From Bacteroidaceae bacterium (GTDB lineage: Bacteria > Bacteroidota > Bacteroidia > Bacteroidales > Bacteroidaceae): a stretch of DNA of 62,727 nt. Position numbers and translations under genes: made by a program. The DNA lies in NCBI GenBank assembly GCA_017552435.1, contig JAFZPZ010000113.1:1-62727 (forward strand). Reading direction: 5' to 3'. The notes under the pieces were generated by a model. It did no database searches. It saw only the letters and a list, made by a program, of their open reading frames with translations, and had not been told where the DNA came from. Numbering within the stretch: the stretch's first letter is position 1; the number at the start of each line of letters is the position of its first letter. Below, one piece after another: positions 17,838 through 26,457 of the stretch.

Positions 17838-18107
17838 TTACTTCATCAAATCAGTTACGAAAGGCAGCAGAGCCAGGTGGCGGGCACGCTTAACGGCCTG
17901 AGCGACACGGCGCTGATACTTGAGAGAAGTACCGGTAATGCGGCGGGGCAGAATCTTACCCTGCTCGTTGAGGAACTTCTTTAGGAATTCGGGATCCTTG
18001 TAGTCGATATACTTGATACCGCTCTTCTTGAAACGGCAGTATTTCTTCTTCTTGACGTCGATAGCGGGAGCGGTCAAGTAGCGGATTTCAGATGATTGCT
18101 GTGCCAT
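17838..18107 (-). CDS. rpsR: 30S ribosomal protein S18
   Basis: A 89-residue S18 that pairs with S6 on the platform of the small subunit. It contains the expected [14 protein letters not shown] and [12 protein letters not shown] segments and the basic C-terminal [11 protein letters not shown]. It lies three bases after rpsF, the classical order. Confidence 0.97.
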   Translation of the reverse strand: MAQQSSEIRYLTAPAIDVKKKKYCRFKKSGIKYIDYKDPEFLKKFLNEQGKILPRRITGTSLKYQRRVAQAVKRARHLALLPFVTDLMK

Positions 18108-18110
18108 GTC

Positions 18111-18458
18111 TTATGCCTCCTGCTCTTTAGGTTGTTTGTTACTCCTTCTCTTGGCTGCGTACTCGGCTGCGTACTTCTCCATCTTAACGGTGAGGTAGCG
18201 GAGCACTTTCTCGTCGCGACGATAAGCAATCTCAAGAGTCTTAATAGTCTCGGGTGCTGCATTGAATTCAATCAGCACATAGAATCCTGTTGTCTTCTTG
18301 TCGATGGGATAGGCGAACTTCTTCAGGCCCCAGTTCTCCTCGTTGATGATTTCTGCACCAGCATTAGTGAGAACGCCCTTGAACTTTTCTACCGCTTCCT
18401 TCATCTGTTCATCAGACAAAACGGGAGTCAAAATGAAAACGGTTTCGTATTGGTTCAT
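18111..18458 (-). CDS. rpsF: 30S ribosomal protein S6
   Basis: A 115-residue S6 with the typical start ([15 protein letters not shown]) and the [17 protein letters not shown] segment. It is the first gene of rpsF-rpsR-rplI and partners S18. A well-formed promoter lies about 50-80 bp upstream. In many bacteria S6:S18 represses its own mRNA through a leader hairpin; no obvious such hairpin was seen in the short leader here. Confidence 0.97.
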   Translation of the reverse strand: MNQYETVFILTPVLSDEQMKEAVEKFKGVLTNAGAEIINEENWGLKKFAYPIDKKTTGFYVLIEFNAAPETIKTLEIAYRRDEKVLRYLTVKMEKYAAEYAAKRRSNKQPKEQEA

Positions 18459-18505
18459 AATACGTTAATAAGTGAATAAATAAATATTTTTTGCATAAAG
18501 CGCGG

Positions 18506-18537
18506 CAAAGGTACGGCTTTTTTCCGGAACACACAAA
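18506..18537 (-). promoter_or_regulatory. rpsF operon promoter
   Basis: On the minus strand, -33 TTTG (18534-18537) and -7 TACCTTTG (18506-18513) are separated by 20 bp, close to the family consensus. Confidence 0.8.
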
Positions 18538-18890
18538 CTTTTCCCCAATTATTTTGCTTTAGCATTCATTTTCTCCTCCGTTAGCAAAACACATTATATA
18601 ATTAGTTGTCATCAGTATTGCCTCGACGGCGCTTCTACTATGCAATACATATTCTTACTAAGGACAAAATATTTTTGTACGGGGTATAAAGTATCCTGAT
18701 ACGGTTTATAAAACAATTATCTAGCTTTGAAAATATATTTTCATGGTTTGAAAATTTATTTTCAAAGCTTGGTTATATATTTTCAAGGCTTGAAAATAAT
18801 TTTGTATGCCGTAGAAAAGACTTTTATCTGGTATACGAAATACTTTTGAACGTGGTATCGGACAGTTTTCTGAAATCTTGCCAAGTATCT
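18538..18890. repeat. AT-rich gap with tandem palindromes
   Basis: No gene is seen. Palindromes lie close together: GTATCCTGATAC (18691-18702), TGAAAATATATTTTCA (18728-18743), TTTGAAAAT/ATTTTCAAA with 2-bp spacer (18747-18766) and ATTTTCAAG/CTTGAAAAT with 1-bp spacer (18779-18797). Three share a TTGAAAAT half-site, which suggests a repeated protein-binding site or a short mobile palindrome family. Confidence 0.6.
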
Positions 18891-18891
18891 T

Positions 18892-18922
18892 TTTGCTAAT
18901 TAGGAAAAAATGCCTACCTTTG
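18892..18922 (+). promoter_or_regulatory. Promoter of the acyltransferase gene
   Basis: -33 TTTG (18892-18895) and -7 TACCTTTG (18915-18922) are separated by 19 bp. The leader is about 35 nt. Confidence 0.75.
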
Positions 18923-18962
18923 CCCAGGAAAAGACAAATTTAGGATAATAAACACCTACAAA

Positions 18963-20105
18963 ATGGATAAACCAAGGTACGATATTCTTGATGGGCTGCG
19001 AGGTGTTGCGGCGCTGATGGTGGTTCTCTATCACGTATTTAACGACGCAAAGAGTTTCTATGTCTGGCCCACTCCTGTGAGTGAGTTCTATCACGGCTTC
19101 CTTGGCGTGGACTTCTTTTTCATCCTGTCGGGCTTCGTGATGGGCTATGCCTATGATACGCGATGGAAAGCCCCTCTCTCATCCCCCCAAGGGGGGGAGT
19201 CAGGTATGACACTATGGTCTTTCATTAAAAGAAGGTTAATCCGTCTGCACCCGATGGTGGTGATGGGCGTTCTGGTGGGGCTGGTGGCTTTCATCATTCA
19301 GGGCTGCACCAAATGGGACGGCACTACCGTCACAACGGAGGCGCTGATGCTGGTAACCCTGCTGGGCCTGTTTATGATACCATCGCCTGCCAGCCTCGAG
19401 GTTCGCGGCTATACCGAGGCCTTCCCCCTGAACGGTCCCCACTGGTCGATGTTCTTCGAGTACATAGGCAGCCTGCTCTACGGCCTGATGCTGCATCGCC
19501 TTCCCACCAAATGGCTCCGGGTTTGGGTGGCTTGCGGCATTGTGTCCATTACCGCTTATGCACTTATGCGGGAAGACGGCGGCATCGCCTACGGGTGGTC
19601 TTCCGAGCCGATGAACCTTCTGGGTGGCGCCCTCAGGATGCTCTATGCCTATCCTATGGGTCTGCTTATGGCCCGTATGTTCCGCGAACGGAACCCGAAG
19701 CCTGTTCATGGTCATGTTTTCCTGTTCTGCAGCCTTGCCCTGATGGCACTGATGGCGTTGCCTTCGCTGGGAAATAAAGATTTGAATACCATATACCAGC
19801 TTGCCTGCCTCTTGTCCTTCTTCCCGGCCCTTATCTGGTATGGGGCTCGCGGTGCTGTGTCGGGATGGCGGCAGCAGGCAGTCTCGTTCCTGGGGCGTCT
19901 GTCTTATCCCCTCTATGCCGTTCATTATCCGTTCGTTTACCTCTTTATATATTATATAGGTAGGGACGGACATCCCTACGAGGGTTACAGTCATCCCTGG
20001 GTGCCGTTGCTGATAGCTGTTGCAGCCTCCTTTGTTGCGGCAACACTCTGTCTCCTTTTTTATGATGAGCCTCTGCGTAGATGGCTGAATAGGAAGTATA
20101 AGTAA
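18963..20105 (+). CDS. Acyltransferase 3 family membrane protein (OafA-like)
   Basis: A 380-residue inner-membrane protein with about ten hydrophobic helices. The family signature is at the N-terminus: YDILDGLRGVAALMVVLYHVF, with the conserved His, then GVDFFFILSGFVMGYAYD. Members O-acetylate cell-surface sugars. The first cytoplasmic loop holds a GC-rich repeat in frame (19183-19197, encoding about SSPQGGES), absent from what I would expect of the family. No glycan gene cluster adjoins, so the acceptor is unknown. Confidence 0.92.
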   Translation: MDKPRYDILDGLRGVAALMVVLYHVFNDAKSFYVWPTPVSEFYHGFLGVDFFFILSGFVMGYAYDTRWKAPLSSPQGGESGMTLWSFIKRRLIRLHPMVVMGVLVGLVAFIIQGCTKWDGTTVTTEALMLVTLLGLFMIPSPASLEVRGYTEAFPLNGPHWSMFFEYIGSLLYGLMLHRLPTKWLRVWVACGIVSITAYALMREDGGIAYGWSSEPMNLLGGALRMLYAYPMGLLMARMFRERNPKPVHGHVFLFCSLALMALMALPSLGNKDLNTIYQLACLLSFFPALIWYGARGAVSGWRQQAVSFLGRLSYPLYAVHYPFVYLFIYYIGRDGHPYEGYSHPWVPLLIAVAASFVAATLCLLFYDEPLRRWLNRKYK

Positions 20106-20121
20106 TGTATAAGAGGTTCTC

Positions 20122-20178
20122 TCGCTCGGAAAAACTCAAATAAATTTGGTTTTTCGCTCGCTTATTTGTACCTTTGCA
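20122..20178 (+). promoter_or_regulatory. 57-bp promoter module, copy 2 (LRR lipoprotein)
   Basis: A near-identical copy of 1674-1730, with -33 TTTG (20145-20148), -7 TACCTTTG (20169-20176) and 20 bp spacing. The stem is GAAAAAC/GTTTTTC in place of GAAATAC/GTATTTC, so the pairing is preserved by a double change. Confidence 0.8.
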
Positions 20179-20207
20179 AACGGATAATTATAAAAATAAG
20201 GAAAACA

Positions 20208-21068
20208 ATGAAAAAGAACATGCTCTTCGTTGCCGTTTCGGCACTTGGTTTCAGCCTGCTTTTCGGCTTAAGCAGCTGTAGCGAATCATCCAAAAAGGAA
20301 AACAAAGTTACTGTACAGAAGGACGAGGCAGAAGAACCTGCCGGCGATATTTTCTTCTATACAAGCAAACACCGCTCTGACAAATATGTGCCCACCGAAG
20401 AGAAAATGGGCTTCGGCTCGCAGATTCAGAGTATCAATACAGAGGAATTCATGGACAATAAGAGCCTGAAAGAAGTATGGATAGCTCCGCAGATCAAGCA
20501 CATTGCCAACTATGCCTTTGCAGGTTGTACTTCGCTGGAAAAGGTACACTTTCAGGGTGAAATGCCTGTCATCAACGACGAGGCCTTCAAGGGCTGCTCT
20601 GCATTGAAGAACCTTCGTGTGGATGTCTATACAATCGGCCTGAATTCCTTCCAGGATTGCACATCGCTTGAAACGGCTCGCTTCGGCGAACATATCTATT
20701 GGATTCGTGATGGCGCTTTCGGCAATTGCAGCAAGCTGAAGAGCATCATTATGGCTATCACGATGAGTAAACTCGAGGACGGAGCCTTCGAAGGCTGTAC
20801 CTCCATCGAGGAATTCTCTATCCCCAATGACTTCAAGAACCGTATGTTCGGCCTCGTTCCGTCGGCTTCGAAGTGGAAGAAAGTCTATCTGCTCAGCACG
20901 GAATACTACGCAATGCCGAAGAACTGTACGCCTCAAAAGGGTTGCACGCTCTACGTCCCCGATGCCTTCCTTGCTAAGTTCCAGGCCGACGAGAACTGGT
21001 CGCAGTTTGGCGCCATCGAACCCCTCAGCAAGAGTAAATACTTCACAGCCGAAGGGTTCCTGAAATAG
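20208..21068 (+). CDS. BspA-like leucine-rich repeat lipoprotein
   Basis: A 286-residue surface lipoprotein. The signal peptide (MKKNMLFVAVSALGF...) ends in a lipobox, LSSC, with the lipidated Cys at about residue 24. Residues 75-220 form five or six LRR_5 (BspA/TpLRR) repeats of about 23 residues, with the recurring pattern AFAGCTSLEKVHF, AFKGCSALKNLRV, SFQDCTSLETARF. Family proteins are often adhesins. The ATG at 20208 is chosen because it starts the signal peptide and lies about 25 nt after the predicted transcription start. Confidence 0.9.
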   Translation: MKKNMLFVAVSALGFSLLFGLSSCSESSKKENKVTVQKDEAEEPAGDIFFYTSKHRSDKYVPTEEKMGFGSQIQSINTEEFMDNKSLKEVWIAPQIKHIANYAFAGCTSLEKVHFQGEMPVINDEAFKGCSALKNLRVDVYTIGLNSFQDCTSLETARFGEHIYWIRDGAFGNCSKLKSIIMAITMSKLEDGAFEGCTSIEEFSIPNDFKNRMFGLVPSASKWKKVYLLSTEYYAMPKNCTPQKGCTLYVPDAFLAKFQADENWSQFGAIEPLSKSKYFTAEGFLK

Positions 21069-21073
21069 AAACT

Positions 21074-21104
21074 AAAAAACCTCCCCGCGATGGGGAGGTT
21101 TTTT
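21074..21104. terminator. Bidirectional terminator
   Basis: A 13-bp perfect stem with A6/T6 flanks (AAAAAACCTCCCC and GGGGAGGTTTTTT, 5-nt loop) sits between the convergent LRR and ackA genes. Its core belongs to the GC-rich CCTCCCC/GGGGAGG repeat family seen elsewhere in the window. Confidence 0.9.
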
Positions 21105-21152
21105 GTTTCTCCCTTAGGGGGAGTGTGTTTTGAATTTTATAATTTTGGATTC

Positions 21153-22343
21153 TTAACAGAGCGCTTGGGTGTCGAGGGCAATCATCAGTTCCTCGTCGGT
21201 AGGAATGCAGCAAACTGTGACCTGACTGTCGTCGGCACTCAGAATGGCTTCTGTAGCGCGACAACTGCGGTTCTTTGCCTGATCCATCTTGACACCCATG
21301 TACTCAAGGCCCTTTGTGGCGCCTTCGCGCACTTCCCATTGGTTCTCGCCAGCTCCGCCAGTAAAGAGGATGATGTCAACACCTCCCATAGCTGCGGCGT
21401 ATGCTCCGATGTATTTTTTGATGCGGTAGGTGTACATCTCCTTTGCTAGACGCGCCTTGTCGTTGCCTGCAGCAATACCTGCCAGGATGTCGCGGAAGTC
21501 GCTGCTCAGCTCGCTCACGCCGGCGAGGCCCGACTTCTTGTTCAGCAGGTCGGATATGCCCTTCGTGTCGAGGTTGAACTTGTCCATCAGGTAGGTGACG
21601 GCTCCGGCATCGATATCGCCGGTACGCGTGCCCATGATAAGGCCTTCGAGGGGAGTGAGACCCATCGAGGTATCGACGCACTTGCCGTACTTGACGGCTG
21701 CAATGGAGGCTCCGTTGCCAATGTGACAAGTGATGATGCGCTTGTCCTCGGCCTTTACGCCCAGAAATTCGCAGACGCGCTGGCTAACGTAGCGGTGACT
21801 GGTTCCGTGGAAGCCGTAGCGACGCACGCCATATTCCTTGTAGAGGTTATAGGGTAGGGCGTACATGTAGGCATAGTCGGGCATCGTCTGGTGGAAAGCT
21901 GTGTCGAAGACACCCACCTGCGGAATATTGGGCAGCAAAGCCTTGACGGCATTCACACCTTTGATGTTGGCGGGATTATGCAGAGGAGCCAAGTCGTTGC
22001 AAGCCGCGAAAGCCTCCATCACTTCGGGAGTGAGGCGAACGGACTTGTTGAACTTCTCGCCGCCGTGTACCATCCTGTGACCTACGGCATCCAGCTCCTC
22101 AAGGCTTCCGAGTACGGCATACTCGCCTTTGGTCAACACCTCGAAGATGTATTGCACGCCAGCTGTGTGTTCCTTGATGGGGTGCTCCATCTTGTGCTTC
22201 TCGCCATTCAGCTTGACGGTTATAAACGAATCGGGCAGACCAATCTTCTCGATGCCGCCACTTGTGATGACGGACTGGTCGTCCATATTGTAGAGTGCAT
22301 ATTTAATGGAACTGCTGCCGCAGTTAAGAACAAGAATCTTCAT
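21153..22343 (-). CDS. ackA: Acetate kinase
   Basis: Converts acetyl phosphate and ADP to acetate and ATP, the last step of acetogenic fermentation. The 396-residue protein has the N-terminal phosphate-binding motif VLNCGSSSIKYALY, the second signature RYGFHGTSHRYVS (about 175-187) and the LFTGGAGEN segment (about 325). It follows pta, with a 34-bp gap made largely of heptamers. Confidence 0.97.
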   Translation of the reverse strand: MKILVLNCGSSSIKYALYNMDDQSVITSGGIEKIGLPDSFITVKLNGEKHKMEHPIKEHTAGVQYIFEVLTKGEYAVLGSLEELDAVGHRMVHGGEKFNKSVRLTPEVMEAFAACNDLAPLHNPANIKGVNAVKALLPNIPQVGVFDTAFHQTMPDYAYMYALPYNLYKEYGVRRYGFHGTSHRYVSQRVCEFLGVKAEDKRIITCHIGNGASIAAVKYGKCVDTSMGLTPLEGLIMGTRTGDIDAGAVTYLMDKFNLDTKGISDLLNKKSGLAGVSELSSDFRDILAGIAAGNDKARLAKEMYTYRIKKYIGAYAAAMGGVDIILFTGGAGENQWEVREGATKGLEYMGVKMDQAKNRSCRATEAILSADDSQVTVCCIPTDEELMIALDTQALC

Positions 22344-22346
22344 TCT

Positions 22347-22374
22347 AACTATGAACTATGAATTATGAACTATG
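22347..22374 (-). repeat. Heptamer array between pta and ackA
   Basis: Four heptamers in phase (aactatg, aactatg, aattatg, aactatg), directly before the ackA start. The same family occurs at 42143-42163 before an ABC ATPase gene. Confidence 0.8.
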
Positions 22375-22377
22375 AAT

Positions 22378-23385
22378 TTACTTTGCGTCCATCGCCTGGC
22401 AAGCTGTAATCGCTACCATCTTGTAAATATCATCTACAGAGCAGCCGCGGCTAAGGTCGTTGACGGGACGGGCAATACCTTGCAGGATGGGACCGATGGC
22501 TTCTGCTCCGGCGAGTCTTTGTACCAGTTTGTAGGCGATGTTGCCAACCTCCAGACAGGGAACGACGAGTACATTTGCCTTGCCAGCAATGTCGCTGCCG
22601 GGAGCTTTCTTTGCACCAACACTGGGAACGAGGGCTGCATCAGCTTGAAGTTCGCCGTCGATGTGAAGGCTTGGGTCTTTCTCTTTGGCAATCTTTGTGG
22701 CTTCGACAACCTTATCTACAACCTCGTGGCTCGCACTTCCCTTGGTGCTGAAGCTGAGCATTGCTACTCGAGGCTCTGCGAAACCGGCAACACTTTTCGC
22801 GGTTTGGGCCGTACAGATAGCAATCTGAGCAAGCTGGTTGGCATCGGGCATCGGGGTGACAGCCACATCGCCCATCACAAGCACGCCGTCTTCGCCATAT
22901 TGCTTGGCAGGGGTAATCATCAGCATTGCACCGCTGACACAACTCACACCAGGAGCGCATTTGATGATTTGAAGGGCAGGCCGCAGCGTGTCTCCGGTTG
23001 TGGAGAGGGCTCCTGAAATCTGTCCGTCGGCATCGCCGTTCTTGATAATAAGGCAACCGTAATAGAGTGGGTCAAGCACTTTCTTGCGAGCCTCCTCCTC
23101 TGTCATACCTTTGTTCTTGCGCAGGTTGTAGAGCAGCTGGACATAGGTCTCTGTCCGCTCGCTTGTTGTGGGGTCGATGATGGTGGCTTTGCCGATGTTC
23201 TTTAGCCCCAGCTTGTCTGCGAGAGCAAAGATTTCGCCTTGCGCACCAATCAGGATGATGTCTGCCAGATTGTCTGCCAATGCCCTGTCGGCAGCTGTCA
23301 GCGTTCGCTCCTCCAGACTCTCTGGCAGCACAATGCGCTGCTTGCAGGATTTGGCTCGAGCGATGATTTGTTCCATTAGTGTCAT
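22378..23385 (-). CDS. pta: Phosphate acetyltransferase
   Basis: Converts acetyl-CoA and phosphate to acetyl phosphate; with AckA it forms the acetate pathway. The protein is the short, single-domain form (335 residues, no N-terminal DRTGG/regulatory domain). It shows RIVLPESLEERTL, then SGALSTTGDTLRPALQIIK and the GKANVLVVPCLEVGNIAYK segment. The start at 23385 (MTLMEQII) is preferred; the frame stays open to 23412 through AT-rich heptameric sequence. Confidence 0.96.
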   Translation of the reverse strand: MTLMEQIIARAKSCKQRIVLPESLEERTLTAADRALADNLADIILIGAQGEIFALADKLGLKNIGKATIIDPTTSERTETYVQLLYNLRKNKGMTEEEARKKVLDPLYYGCLIIKNGDADGQISGALSTTGDTLRPALQIIKCAPGVSCVSGAMLMITPAKQYGEDGVLVMGDVAVTPMPDANQLAQIAICTAQTAKSVAGFAEPRVAMLSFSTKGSASHEVVDKVVEATKIAKEKDPSLHIDGELQADAALVPSVGAKKAPGSDIAGKANVLVVPCLEVGNIAYKLVQRLAGAEAIGPILQGIARPVNDLSRGCSVDDIYKMVAITACQAMDAK

Positions 23386-23439
23386 GTTGTTTACTATTTT
23401 ATTATTTACCATTTATTCCTTCTAAAGGGGGCCAGGGGG

Positions 23440-24219
23440 TCAAAACTTCCCCTTCATGAGTAACGTCTCCAGTTCCTCGGCCGAAAGGTGTGAGCGTAGT
23501 ATGTCTGAGTATGCCGCAGTGATGTTGCCTGTCTCTTCACTCACCACGATAGCAAGCGCATCCGTTTCCTTGCTGATACCTTTTGCGGCACGGTGGCGAA
23601 GACCGAATTCCTTGGGAATGTCCAGGTCGTGACTGATGGGTAAGATACAGGATGCGGCTGCTATTTTCCCCTTCGCGATAATCATCGCTCCATCATGCAG
23701 AGGACTGTTCTTGAAAAATATGTTTTCGATGAGTCGTTGGGTTATCTTGGCATCGACTTCTTCACCTGTACGCATGAATTCGCCAAGCGGAAGGTCGTTC
23801 TGGAGTACGATAAGTGCGCCTACCCGTTGTTTGCTCATGTTCATACAAGCCAAAACGATGGGGAAGATGGTCTCGCGTTCGTAGCGGAACTCACCTGCAT
23901 TCTTGTGCTTGTCCAGTCGAAAGAAGCGCAGGAATCGGTGTGCCTGCTGACGGGCTCCCAGATTGTAGAAGAAACGACGGATGTCCTCCTGGAAGAGAAT
24001 GATGATGGCAAGGGCGCCGACACTTACCAGCTGGTCGAGAATACCGCCCAGCAACTTCATCTCCAGTACCTTGCTGATGATAATCCAGCCACTGATGAAG
24101 AGCAGCACGCCATAGAAGATGTTGACGGAGCGCGACTGCTTCATCAGCTTGTAGCAATAGAAAAGCACTATCGCCACAAGGAAGATGTCGATGAGGTCTT
24201 TGAAGCTTATGTTGGGCAT
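23440..24219 (-). CDS. cdaA: Diadenylate cyclase CdaA
   Basis: Makes cyclic di-AMP from two ATP. The 259-residue protein has three N-terminal membrane helices (about 10-80) and the DAC domain with the DGA motif (SPLHDGAMII, about 180) and the RHR motif (GLRHRAAKGIS, about 212). It overlaps the folP gene by 13 bp. Only this cyclase is present here; no c-di-AMP phosphodiesterase or receptor was recognised, although trkA in this window belongs to a family that can respond to c-di-AMP in other phyla. Confidence 0.95.
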   Translation of the reverse strand: MPNISFKDLIDIFLVAIVLFYCYKLMKQSRSVNIFYGVLLFISGWIIISKVLEMKLLGGILDQLVSVGALAIIILFQEDIRRFFYNLGARQQAHRFLRFFRLDKHKNAGEFRYERETIFPIVLACMNMSKQRVGALIVLQNDLPLGEFMRTGEEVDAKITQRLIENIFFKNSPLHDGAMIIAKGKIAAASCILPISHDLDIPKEFGLRHRAAKGISKETDALAIVVSEETGNITAAYSDILRSHLSAEELETLLMKGKF

Positions 24220-25043
24220 CCGTTAGTTTTGTTAATAATCTTAATACACTCAATCGCTTCTCTTACTTCGTGAACACGAAGGATGTGAGCTCCTTTCTGC
24301 AGCGCTATTGTATGCAGGACCGTAGAGCCGTTGAGGGCTTCGTCTGGCGTTGTTCCAAGCAGCTTGTATATCATGCTCTTGTGACTGATGCCGACAAGCA
24401 TGGGTAGATGCAATTCGTGCAACACCTCCAGGTTCCGCATGAGCGTATAGTTCTGGTCGAGTGTCTTGCCAAAGCCAAAACCTGGGTCAAGGATGATGTC
24501 GCAGACTCCCAGTTCATGAAGAGTCTCCACTTTGCTTCCCATATCTCGCAGCAATTGTGCCATGAAAGCAGCATCGTCCGTCTCGTTGATTGTAGTGTTG
24601 TGCGTCAGCACGTAGGGGATACCCAATTCTGCCACAGTCCTGAACATGTCAGCATCAAGGTTGCCTCCGCTGATGTCGTTCACAATCTGCACACCAAATT
24701 CCTCTACGCACATCTTGGCAACCTCAGCCCGGAATGTATCGACGCTTACGATGGCTTTAGGAGCTTTATTCCGAACGATGGTCAATGCCTCGCGAAGCCG
24801 ACGCATCTCTTCCTTCTCGTCTGGCGGTGTGTAGCCAGGTCGGGTAGAGCAAGCACCGACATCCAAGATGGTTGCGCCCTCCGAGAGTATTTGTCGAGTA
24901 CGCGTTCGGATGTCTTCGGCTCCTTCGTGATGCTGATAGAAGGAGTCGGGCGTTGCATTGAGAATACCCATGATGACAGGAGCATCCAACATAAGCAGTT
25001 CGCCTCCCACATTGATGGTATATGGTGCTGTTGCAGTCAACAT
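24207..25043 (-). CDS. folP: Dihydropteroate synthase
   Basis: Condenses p-aminobenzoate with 6-hydroxymethyl-dihydropterin pyrophosphate in folate synthesis; the sulfonamide target. The 278-residue TIM-barrel protein has both signatures: MGILNATPDSFY (about 25-36) and ILDVGACSTRPGY (about 58-70), plus VSVDTFRAEVA, DPGFGFGKT and VGISHKSMI. In family terms the CS in the second signature replaces the more common ES or QS. It is read first in a two-gene unit with cdaA. Confidence 0.96.
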   Translation of the reverse strand: MLTATAPYTINVGGELLMLDAPVIMGILNATPDSFYQHHEGAEDIRTRTRQILSEGATILDVGACSTRPGYTPPDEKEEMRRLREALTIVRNKAPKAIVSVDTFRAEVAKMCVEEFGVQIVNDISGGNLDADMFRTVAELGIPYVLTHNTTINETDDAAFMAQLLRDMGSKVETLHELGVCDIILDPGFGFGKTLDQNYTLMRNLEVLHELHLPMLVGISHKSMIYKLLGTTPDEALNGSTVLHTIALQKGAHILRVHEVREAIECIKIINKTNGCPT

Positions 25044-25060
25044 TTACACATTTTATCGCG

Positions 25061-25068
25061 CAAAATTA
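25061..25068 (-). promoter_or_regulatory. folP-cdaA promoter -7 box
   Basis: TAATTTTG on the minus strand, about 20 bp upstream of the folP start. It faces the divergent murF promoter 43 bp away. Confidence 0.55.
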
Positions 25069-25091
25069 CACATTATTTACATAAAGGGCAA

Positions 25092-25128
25092 GGTTTTCCG
25101 AAAAAAGGTTTAACTTTGTACCGGAAAA
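25092..25128 (+). promoter_or_regulatory. murF promoter inside an inverted repeat
   Basis: The -7 TAACTTTG (25111-25118) is enclosed by an inverted repeat, GTTTTCCG (25093-25100) and CGGAAAAC (25121-25128). This could be an operator or a chance feature. No clear -33 TTTG is seen. Confidence 0.5.
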
Positions 25129-25164
25129 CGAAGAATCAATAACTATTTCAATGTCCATTATTCA

Positions 25165-26457
25165 ATGAAAGCAGAACTTTATTCTTTATATAGAGAGCAT
25201 CCAGTTGTAACGACTGATAGTCGTAACTGTCCTGAAGGAAGTATTTTTTTCGCCCTGAAAGGGACTACATTCGACGGTAATGCCTTTGCTGTTCAGGCAC
25301 TCGATAAGGGCTGTGCCTATGCTGTCGTTGATAATCCCGAAGTGGCAGCGCAGGACAAGCGGCTCATCCTGGTTCCTGATGTTCTGACAGCTTTACAGGA
25401 ACTGGCTGCATATCATCGCCATGTTTGGGGTGGCCCAGTGCTTCAGATAACAGGCACTAACGGCAAAACAACTACAAAAGAACTGATTGCTGCTGTCCTC
25501 TCGGAGGGTAAGCGTGTCCTATACACCGAAGGTAACCTCAACAATCATATTGGTGTGCCTCTCACCTTGTTGCGCATCAAACCAGAAGAGCATGATATCG
25601 CTGTCATCGAGACCGGAGCCAATCATCCAGGCGAGATAGCCGATCTCTGCCGCATCGTTCAGGCCGACTATGGACTCATTACCAATGTGGGGCGTGCGCA
25701 TCTGGAGGGCTTTGGCAGCTTCAAAGGGGTGATGCAAACGAAAGGCGAACTCTATGATGACCTTCATAAGCGTGGCAAGCAAATCTTCCTCAATGCCTTC
25801 GATGATAACCTTTTGCAAATGGCTCAAGGACGCGGCTTTACCTTGCAGAAAGATGCTCTGCCATACATAGAAGGGCGTGTGAGTTGTGTTACACCGTTCG
25901 TCGAGATGCAATGGAGAGCAAACGTGGATGATCCTTGGCATACTGTTCAAACCAATCTTATCGGAGCTTACAACATTGCCAATCTGCGTGCTGCAGTTAC
26001 TATAGGCCTTTATTTCGGCATCACCACCGAACAGATAGATCATGCTTTGGCTGCTTATAAACCAACCAACAGTCGCAGCGAGTTGCGTCAGGTTGGAACC
26101 AATCATCTGATTGTGGATGCATACAATGCCAATCCCTCGAGTATGTCTGCCGCCCTGACCAACTTCTCTTTTTTTGAGGATGCACACAAGATGGTGATAC
26201 TCGGCGATATGCGAGAGCTTGGTGCAGAAAGCCATAAGGAGCATAAACGCATCGTCAAGCAGCTTCAGGAAATGAAACTGGAGCGCATTTGGCTTGTGGG
26301 TGATGAGTTTGAAAAGGTCGCTTCGGCTGGTATGCGCGTCTTTAAAGACGTAGATGCTGTCAAGGTCGCCCTGAAAGAAGAGCCGATTACCAACTCTACT
26401 ATTTTAATAAAGGGCAGCAACAGCACAAAACTACATCAGTTGCCCGAGGCTATTTGA
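25165..26457 (+). CDS. murF: UDP-MurNAc-tripeptide--D-Ala-D-Ala ligase (stand-alone MurF)
   Basis: Adds D-Ala-D-Ala to UDP-MurNAc-tripeptide in peptidoglycan synthesis. The 430-residue protein has the three Mur-ligase domains. The ATP loop is intact: ITGTNGKTTTKELIAA (about 95-110). The substrate-handling NHPGEIADL and the ADP/magnesium segment VIETGANHPG are present, and the C-terminal domain includes DAYNANPSSM. A second MurF domain, fused to alanine racemase, is encoded at 49706-52072. The 3' end overlaps the convergent ABC ATPase gene by 8 bp. Confidence 0.95.
   Translation: MKAELYSLYREHPVVTTDSRNCPEGSIFFALKGTTFDGNAFAVQALDKGCAYAVVDNPEVAAQDKRLILVPDVLTALQELAAYHRHVWGGPVLQITGTNGKTTTKELIAAVLSEGKRVLYTEGNLNNHIGVPLTLLRIKPEEHDIAVIETGANHPGEIADLCRIVQADYGLITNVGRAHLEGFGSFKGVMQTKGELYDDLHKRGKQIFLNAFDDNLLQMAQGRGFTLQKDALPYIEGRVSCVTPFVEMQWRANVDDPWHTVQTNLIGAYNIANLRAAVTIGLYFGITTEQIDHALAAYKPTNSRSELRQVGTNHLIVDAYNANPSSMSAALTNFSFFEDAHKMVILGDMRELGAESHKEHKRIVKQLQEMKLERIWLVGDEFEKVASAGMRVFKDVDAVKVALKEEPITNSTILIKGSNSTKLHQLPEAI

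Noticed and set aside
18459-18962. A tRNA or S6:S18-binding leader RNA in the gap
   Set aside because: No cloverleaf or S6:S18-type bulged hairpin could be drawn; the stretch has only AT-rich palindromes.
25165-26457. Stand-alone murF as a redundant pseudogene because of the murF-alr fusion
   Set aside because: The stand-alone gene is full length, has an intact ATP loop and its own promoter.
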